Below, in pieces: positions 60,667-64,000 of a DNA stretch of 64,000 nucleotides. Under the pieces are notes generated by a model. It did no database searches, had not been told where the DNA came from, and saw nothing but the letters and a program-made list of their open reading frames with translations. A program made the translations under genes and the position numbers. Origin of the DNA: Streptomyces prunicolor NBRC 13075 (lineage in GTDB: Bacteria; Actinomycetota; Actinomycetes; Streptomycetales; Streptomycetaceae); the NCBI RefSeq assembly GCF_000367365.1, contig NZ_BARF01000027.1, forward strand, positions 19,398 to 83,397. The letters run 5' to 3'. How positions within the stretch are numbered: position 1 is the first letter of the stretch; each line of letters starts with the position of its first letter.

Positions 60667-61104
60667 ATGCCGGACCTAACCCATGGCGACGACGCTGCCG
60701 CTGTGAACTCCTTGCGATCAGCCGTGATGCGGTTGTCCCGTCGACTCAAGCACCAGCGGGTCGACGAGTCACTGAGCCCCACCGAGATGTCGGTGCTCGG
60801 CACCCTGTCCACCTGCGGCAGCGCGACTCCTGGCGAGCTCGCTCGCAAGGAGCATGTGCAGCCGCCGTCGATGACCCGCATCGTGGCGCTGCTCGAAGCG
60901 AAGGGTCTGGTCCAGCTGGAGCCGCACCCCGAGGACCGGCGCCAGAAGGTCGTCACCAAGACCCCCCAGGCCGAGGCGATGCTCGAAGAGAGCCGCCGCA
61001 AGCGCAACGCGTTCCTGGCCGGCCTGGTCGACGGCCTCGACGAGGACGAGTGGGCGAAGATCGTCGCCGCCGCCCCCGTGCTGGAGAAACTCGCACACCT
61101 GTAA
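60667..61104 (+). CDS. MarR-family regulator
   Basis: A 145-residue winged-helix repressor. The DNA-binding helices are STCGSATPGELARKEHVQPPSMTRIVALLEAKGLVQ (about 46-81, two adjoining motifs), and the wing is ED-R-RQKVVTKT (about 87-97); dimerisation helices frame it. It is followed 149 bp later by an MFS exporter gene on the same strand, the usual marR-efflux pair that senses a drug or phenolic compound. The promoter carries a perfect operator, so it probably represses its own and the exporter gene. Confidence 0.92.
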   Translation: MPDLTHGDDAAAVNSLRSAVMRLSRRLKHQRVDESLSPTEMSVLGTLSTCGSATPGELARKEHVQPPSMTRIVALLEAKGLVQLEPHPEDRRQKVVTKTPQAEAMLEESRRKRNAFLAGLVDGLDEDEWAKIVAAAPVLEKLAHL

Positions 61105-61124
61105 GTCCGTCTATGCGCGAGTGA

Positions 61125-61223
61125 GCCGTAGGGGCGCGCCGGTGTCGAGAGGTCGAGCGCGCGGAGGCCCGAAGGGTCGAGCACGGTCGGGCTCTCGACA
61201 CCGGCAGAAAGCGCCCCGTAGGC
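61125..61223 (+). promoter_or_regulatory. long hairpin between the marR and exporter genes
   Basis: An extended stem in the mRNA: GGGGCGC (61131-61137) with 61211-61217, continuous with GCCGGTGTCGAGAG (61138-61151) pairing perfectly with 61192-61205, closed further by GCC/GGC at 61125-61127 and 61221-61223. The 40-nt loop contains GGTCGAGC twice. It lies 18 bp before the AGGAGG of the exporter gene, so it could act as an attenuator or read-through control. Confidence 0.65.
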
Positions 61224-61253
61224 GAACGAGCAAAAGAAAGAGGAGGCGACCTT

Positions 61254-62606
61254 TTGAGTTCGGGACCCGGAGCAGACTCCGCCCCCGCGCCAGCCACCCC
61301 CGACTCCCCGCCCACCCCACCTGGTAAGTCCTCGATGTTCAGCTCGCTGAAGATCCGGAACTACCGCCTGTTCTTCATCGGCCAGGTCGTCTCCAACACC
61401 GGCACCTGGATGCAGCGCATCGCCCAGGACTGGCTGGTCCTCAGCCTCACCGGCTCCTCCGCCGCCGTAGGCATCACGACCGCCCTCCAGTTCCTGCCGA
61501 TGCTGCTTTTCGGGCTCTACGGCGGTGTCCTCGTCGACCGGCTGCCCAAGCGCCCCACGCTGCTCGTCACGCAGTCCGCGATGGCCCTGACCGGCCTCGC
61601 CCTCGCCTTCCTGACCCTCTCCGGCCACGTCCAGGTCTGGCACGTCTACGTCGCCGCCTTCGCCGTGGGCCTCGCGACGGTCGTCGACAACCCGGCCCGC
61701 CAGTCCTTCGTCTCCGAGATGGTCGGCCCCGAGCAGCTGCAGAACGCGGTCAGCCTGAACTCGGCGAACTTCCAGTCCGCCCGCCTGGTCGGCCCCGCCG
61801 TCGCGGGCGTCATGATCACCGGCGTCGGCACGGGCTGGGCGTTCCTCTTCAACGGCCTGTCCTTCGTGGCCCCGTTGGCGAGCCTGCTCCTCATGCGCAA
61901 CCGCGACCTGAAGGCCGTTCACCGCGCCCCGCGCGGCAAGGGCCAGCTCCGCGAGGGCCTGCACTATGTCGCAGGCCGCCCCGACCTGATCTGGCCGATC
62001 GTCCTCGTCGGCTTCATCGGCACCTTCGGCTTCAACTTCCCGGTGTGGCTGTCGGCCTACGCGGACGACATCTTCCACGCGGGCGCCGGCGCGTACAGCC
62101 TCTTCAACACCCTGATGGCGGTCGGCTCCCTGATCGGCGCCCTGCTCGCCGCCCGCCGCGGCACCACCCGCCTCCGCGTCCTGATCGCGGCGGCGGCGGC
62201 CTTCGGCCTCCTTGAGGTCGTAGCCGCGGTGGCCCCCTCCTACTGGCTGTTCGCCCTGCTCATGATCCCGATCGGCATCTTCGGCCTGACGGTCAACGTC
62301 ACGGCCAACACCGCCGTCCAGATGGGCACCGACCCGGCCATGCGCGGCCGGGTCATGGCCCTGTTCATGATGGTCTTCATGGGCGGTACGCCGGTGGGCG
62401 CACCGATCGTCGGCTGGATCACCGACGCCTACGGCCCCCGAGTGAGCTTCGCCCTGGGCGGCGTCATAGCGGCCCTCGCCGCGGCCACGATCGGCGTGAT
62501 CCTGGCCCGGATCGGCGACCTGCGGCTGTCGTTCGACTGGAACCACGGGCACCCGAGCGTCGCCTTCGTCCCGCGCGAGCGGGAGCAACTGGCAACGGCG
62601 GCCTGA
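61254..62606 (+). CDS. MFS exporter (EntS/MFS_3 group)
   Basis: A 450-residue major-facilitator protein. A short polar N-tail precedes MFSSLKIRNYRLFFIGQVVS and the helix-1 segment; SLTGSSAAVGITTALQFLPM and the GGVLVDRLPKRPTLL loop motif are typical of the MFS_3 (enterobactin exporter-like) group. About 12 helices. TTG 61254 with AGGAGG eight bases upstream is the best start; an ATG 27 codons on would remove the tail only. It follows marR and is probably induced when that repressor lets go. Cargo unknown. Confidence 0.9.
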   Translation: MSSGPGADSAPAPATPDSPPTPPGKSSMFSSLKIRNYRLFFIGQVVSNTGTWMQRIAQDWLVLSLTGSSAAVGITTALQFLPMLLFGLYGGVLVDRLPKRPTLLVTQSAMALTGLALAFLTLSGHVQVWHVYVAAFAVGLATVVDNPARQSFVSEMVGPEQLQNAVSLNSANFQSARLVGPAVAGVMITGVGTGWAFLFNGLSFVAPLASLLLMRNRDLKAVHRAPRGKGQLREGLHYVAGRPDLIWPIVLVGFIGTFGFNFPVWLSAYADDIFHAGAGAYSLFNTLMAVGSLIGALLAARRGTTRLRVLIAAAAAFGLLEVVAAVAPSYWLFALLMIPIGIFGLTVNVTANTAVQMGTDPAMRGRVMALFMMVFMGGTPVGAPIVGWITDAYGPRVSFALGGVIAALAAATIGVILARIGDLRLSFDWNHGHPSVAFVPREREQLATAA

Positions 62607-62645
62607 GAGTTGACGTGACGTGGCAGGACTGGCCTGGAGGGCGTG

Positions 62646-63158
62646 CTACACCCTCCGGGCCAGCACCTGTCCCGGCCACTTGTCGTCCCCGACGACGAAC
62701 GCCTCGGTCGCGGTGAACCCGTTGCCCTCGTAGTAGGCGACGAGCTTGCGGTCGTCCCCGGCGTAACAGTCCACCCGCAGCAGGGAGATCCCGGCCCGCC
62801 GCGTCTCCTCCGCCGCGTGCGCGAGCAGGGCGCTGCCGACGCCGTGGCCCTTGAACTGCCGGTCGGAGGCGAGGAGATGGACGTACCGTTCGGGCTCGTC
62901 CACGGCGTCGATGTACGACCCCGGTGAGTCGGTGAGGGTGAGCGTGCCGACGGGGGTGCCGTCGATCTCGGCGATGTAGGGCGAGCCCTGCGCCACGTAC
63001 CGCTCGACCATCGCCACGGCCTTCGGGTTCTCCGACCACGGCTTGGTCCCCCACTGCCCGGTCCGCCCCTGCGCGACGAGCCACGCCACGGCGCTGTCGA
63101 ACATGCCGAGTATCGCGGGGATGTCGTCGGGGCCGCCGTCTCTGATGCTGATAGCCAT
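62646..63158 (-). CDS. GNAT-family N-acetyltransferase
   Basis: A 170-residue acetyltransferase. The acetyl-CoA loop is RQFKGHGVGSALLAHA (about 100-115), the substrate strand is AEIDGTPVGTLTLTDSPG (about 67-84), and YYEGNGFTATE closes the domain. The long insertion WGTKPWSENPKAVAMVERYV (about 44-63) is seen in a group of small Streptomyces GNATs. GGAG is three bases from ATG 63158. Divergent from the thpR-type gene, whose start is 39 bp away; the space is short, so the promoters overlap. Acetyl acceptor unknown. Confidence 0.88.
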   Translation of the reverse strand: MAISIRDGGPDDIPAILGMFDSAVAWLVAQGRTGQWGTKPWSENPKAVAMVERYVAQGSPYIAEIDGTPVGTLTLTDSPGSYIDAVDEPERYVHLLASDRQFKGHGVGSALLAHAAEETRRAGISLLRVDCYAGDDRKLVAYYEGNGFTATEAFVVGDDKWPGQVLARRV

Positions 63159-63197
63159 GACTCCATAGTGGCAGTCGGCAGTGGCAGTCTGGTGCGC

Positions 63198-63755
63198 ATG
63201 AGACTCTTCGCCGCGGTGTTGCCCCCGGAGGACGTTACTGCCGAACTCGCCGTGGTGGTCGATGAGTTGAGGGGCCTCCCGGGTGCGGAGGCGCTCCGCT
63301 GGACGGGCCGGCCGGGGTGGCATTTCACGCTTGCCTTCTACGGCGAGGTCCACGAGGACGTCGTACCGGAACTGTCGGCCGGCCTGGAGCGGACCGCGCG
63401 CCGGGCCGCACCGTTCGGGCTGGCGGTGCGTGGGGGTGGGCAGTTCGGGGACGGGCGGGCGCTGTGGGCGGGGGTGGCGGGCGATGTGTCGGCCCTACGA
63501 CAGCTCGCGGAGCGTTGTGAGGAGGCTGCGGCGACGGGGGAGCACCGGCGGTACCGGGCCCATCTCACCGTGGCGCGCGGCCGGGACGCCATGGATGTCC
63601 GGCCGTATCTCGACCGGCTCGACGACTTCGCGGGTCGTTCGTGGACGGTGAGTGAGGTGGCGTTGGTGCGGAGCAACCTGCCGAGGTCGGGTGTGCCGGG
63701 GGAGCAGCCGCGGTACGAGGTGGTCGGGCGTTGGGGGCTGGGGGCGGGCGGTTAG
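63198..63755 (+). CDS. thpR: RNA 2',3'-cyclic phosphodiesterase (ThpR/LigT family)
   Basis: A 185-residue protein of the 2H phosphoesterase superfamily. The two catalytic H-x-T/S-h motifs are HFTL (about 42-45) and HLTV (about 125-128), at the normal distance. The family opens 2',3'-cyclic phosphates on RNA ends. ATG 63198 gives the conserved RLFAAVLPPEDV start; ten more in-frame residues upstream are not needed. Followed by a very small gene after 10 bp. The family is sure, the cell role is not. Confidence 0.9.
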   Translation: MRLFAAVLPPEDVTAELAVVVDELRGLPGAEALRWTGRPGWHFTLAFYGEVHEDVVPELSAGLERTARRAAPFGLAVRGGGQFGDGRALWAGVAGDVSALRQLAERCEEAAATGEHRRYRAHLTVARGRDAMDVRPYLDRLDDFAGRSWTVSEVALVRSNLPRSGVPGEQPRYEVVGRWGLGAGG

Positions 63756-63758
63756 GCT
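63753..63758 (+). promoter_or_regulatory. -10 box TAGGCT of a leaderless mini-gene
   Basis: Overlaps the thpR stop (TAG 63753-63755) and ends 7 nt before GTG 63766. Confidence 0.5.
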
Positions 63759-63765
63759 CGGGTAC

Positions 63766-63855
63766 GTGGACCCGAAAACCCGGAACCGGATCATGGCCGG
63801 TGTGCTTGTGCTGTTGTTCGTTGTCGTGGGGCTTGCGGCGGCGCTTGGTAAGTGA
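63766..63855 (+). CDS. 29-residue single-span membrane peptide
   Basis: GTG start, then DPKTRNRI and the hydrophobic helix MAGVLVLLFVVVGLAAALGK, a charged head and one membrane span with the basic side inside. The GTG follows a TAGGCT box by 7 nt with no ribosome site, so it is probably translated from a leaderless message separate from thpR. Tiny membrane peptides of this sort regulate larger partners, but none is suggested here. Support is its clean amphipathic design and start context; codon evidence is thin at this length. Confidence 0.5.
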   Translation: MDPKTRNRIMAGVLVLLFVVVGLAAALGK

Positions 63856-63900
63856 GGACTGGGGAACTGCGGGTCGAATTTCGGCTTCGGGCCGAGTGTG

Positions 63901-63930
63901 GCTGGTCGCGCAGTTCCCCGCGCCCCTTAA
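63901..63930 (+). repeat. dispersed intergenic repeat, subtype B, single arm
   Basis: GCTGGTCGCGCAGTTCCCCG and the following ten bases match the left arm of the palindrome at 23989-24016; no complete opposite arm is present. A weaker partial match, GGGGAACTGCGGGTCG, lies at 63861-63876. Confidence 0.85.
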
Positions 63931-64000
63931 GGGCGTCTGCCTGAGCGGCGTTTTCCAGGCGAGGCTTCCGGGGCGGCGTTCGGCTCCGCCGGGCGGGGGC

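Noticed and set aside
60636..62588. A 650-codon open frame antisense to the marR and exporter genes
   Set aside because: Repetitive acidic/Gly/His composition and complete overlap with two firmly identified genes on the other strand.

Overview
The window is typical Streptomyces chromosome: very high G+C, strong third-position GC bias, GTG/TTG starts, many start codons placed 6-8 nt after a TAnnnT -10 box (leaderless mRNAs), mycothiol-, F420- and futalosine-linked enzymes, a DUF397/XRE pair and Wbl-era housekeeping neighbours. From memory, the core gene order (thrC, CysO-like, csp, groEL2, ... murQ, helD, XPB helicase, csp, mqnD, mqnB ...) follows the S. coelicolor SCO4293-SCO4340 region; this synteny statement is recalled, not computed.

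1-1610: end of threonine synthase, a CysO-type sulfur carrier, a terminator and a cold-shock gene with a long leader. 1717-9482: an accessory island between csp and groEL2, which I recall as neighbours in S. coelicolor. It holds a minus-strand operon (solo B3/4 tRNA-editing-like protein, cobalamin-type radical SAM enzyme, EamA exporter, ATP-grasp ligase), a divergent Fe(II)/2-oxoglutarate enzyme with the H-x-G iron site of BesD-type amino-acid halogenases, and a cation/proton antiporter. I read it as a biosynthetic cluster for a chlorinated or chlorination-derived amino acid or dipeptide, with export and a tRNA-editing self-protection protein. It is the most interesting part of the window.

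9602-20324: groEL2 with a CIRCE-like operator, an old-yellow-enzyme reductase, a phosphoesterase, hypothetical and membrane proteins, an XRE/DUF397 pair with a degenerate antitoxin remnant, a methyltransferase, an F420-type oxidoreductase and an AraC regulator divergent from an acyl-CoA dehydrogenase. 21572-25021: MurNAc uptake and recycling operon (RpiR regulator, MurQ, PTS EIIBC). 25077-31910: small conserved proteins, mycothiol-dependent isomerase-type proteins, CutC and a HelD/HelR-type RNA polymerase recycling ATPase.

31937-39747: XPB-type helicase and a helicase-C/WYL-like protein, separated by a TTA-containing STAND NTPase with TPRs and a Nudix hydrolase. 39878-48691: membrane protein, HAD phosphatase, second cold-shock gene, mqnD-mqnB-DUF2771 lipoprotein, MFS transporter, DUF3027, Uma2 nuclease-like and HTH proteins. 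49091-63930: PH-like membrane protein, secreted RTX-type protein, LuxR regulator, a large sacsin/Hsp90-like ATPase, a secreted beta-rich protein, a CtpE-type P-type ATPase, DUF2530, a purine permease, an RHH protein, a MarR-MFS pair with a clear operator and long inter-gene hairpin, a GNAT, ThpR and a 29-residue leaderless membrane peptide.

Two sequence-level themes recur: short tandem duplications sit on or just after stop codons at seven places, and a dispersed palindromic intergenic repeat occurs four times in two subtypes. No tRNA, rRNA, CRISPR array, insertion sequence or replication origin was recognised.
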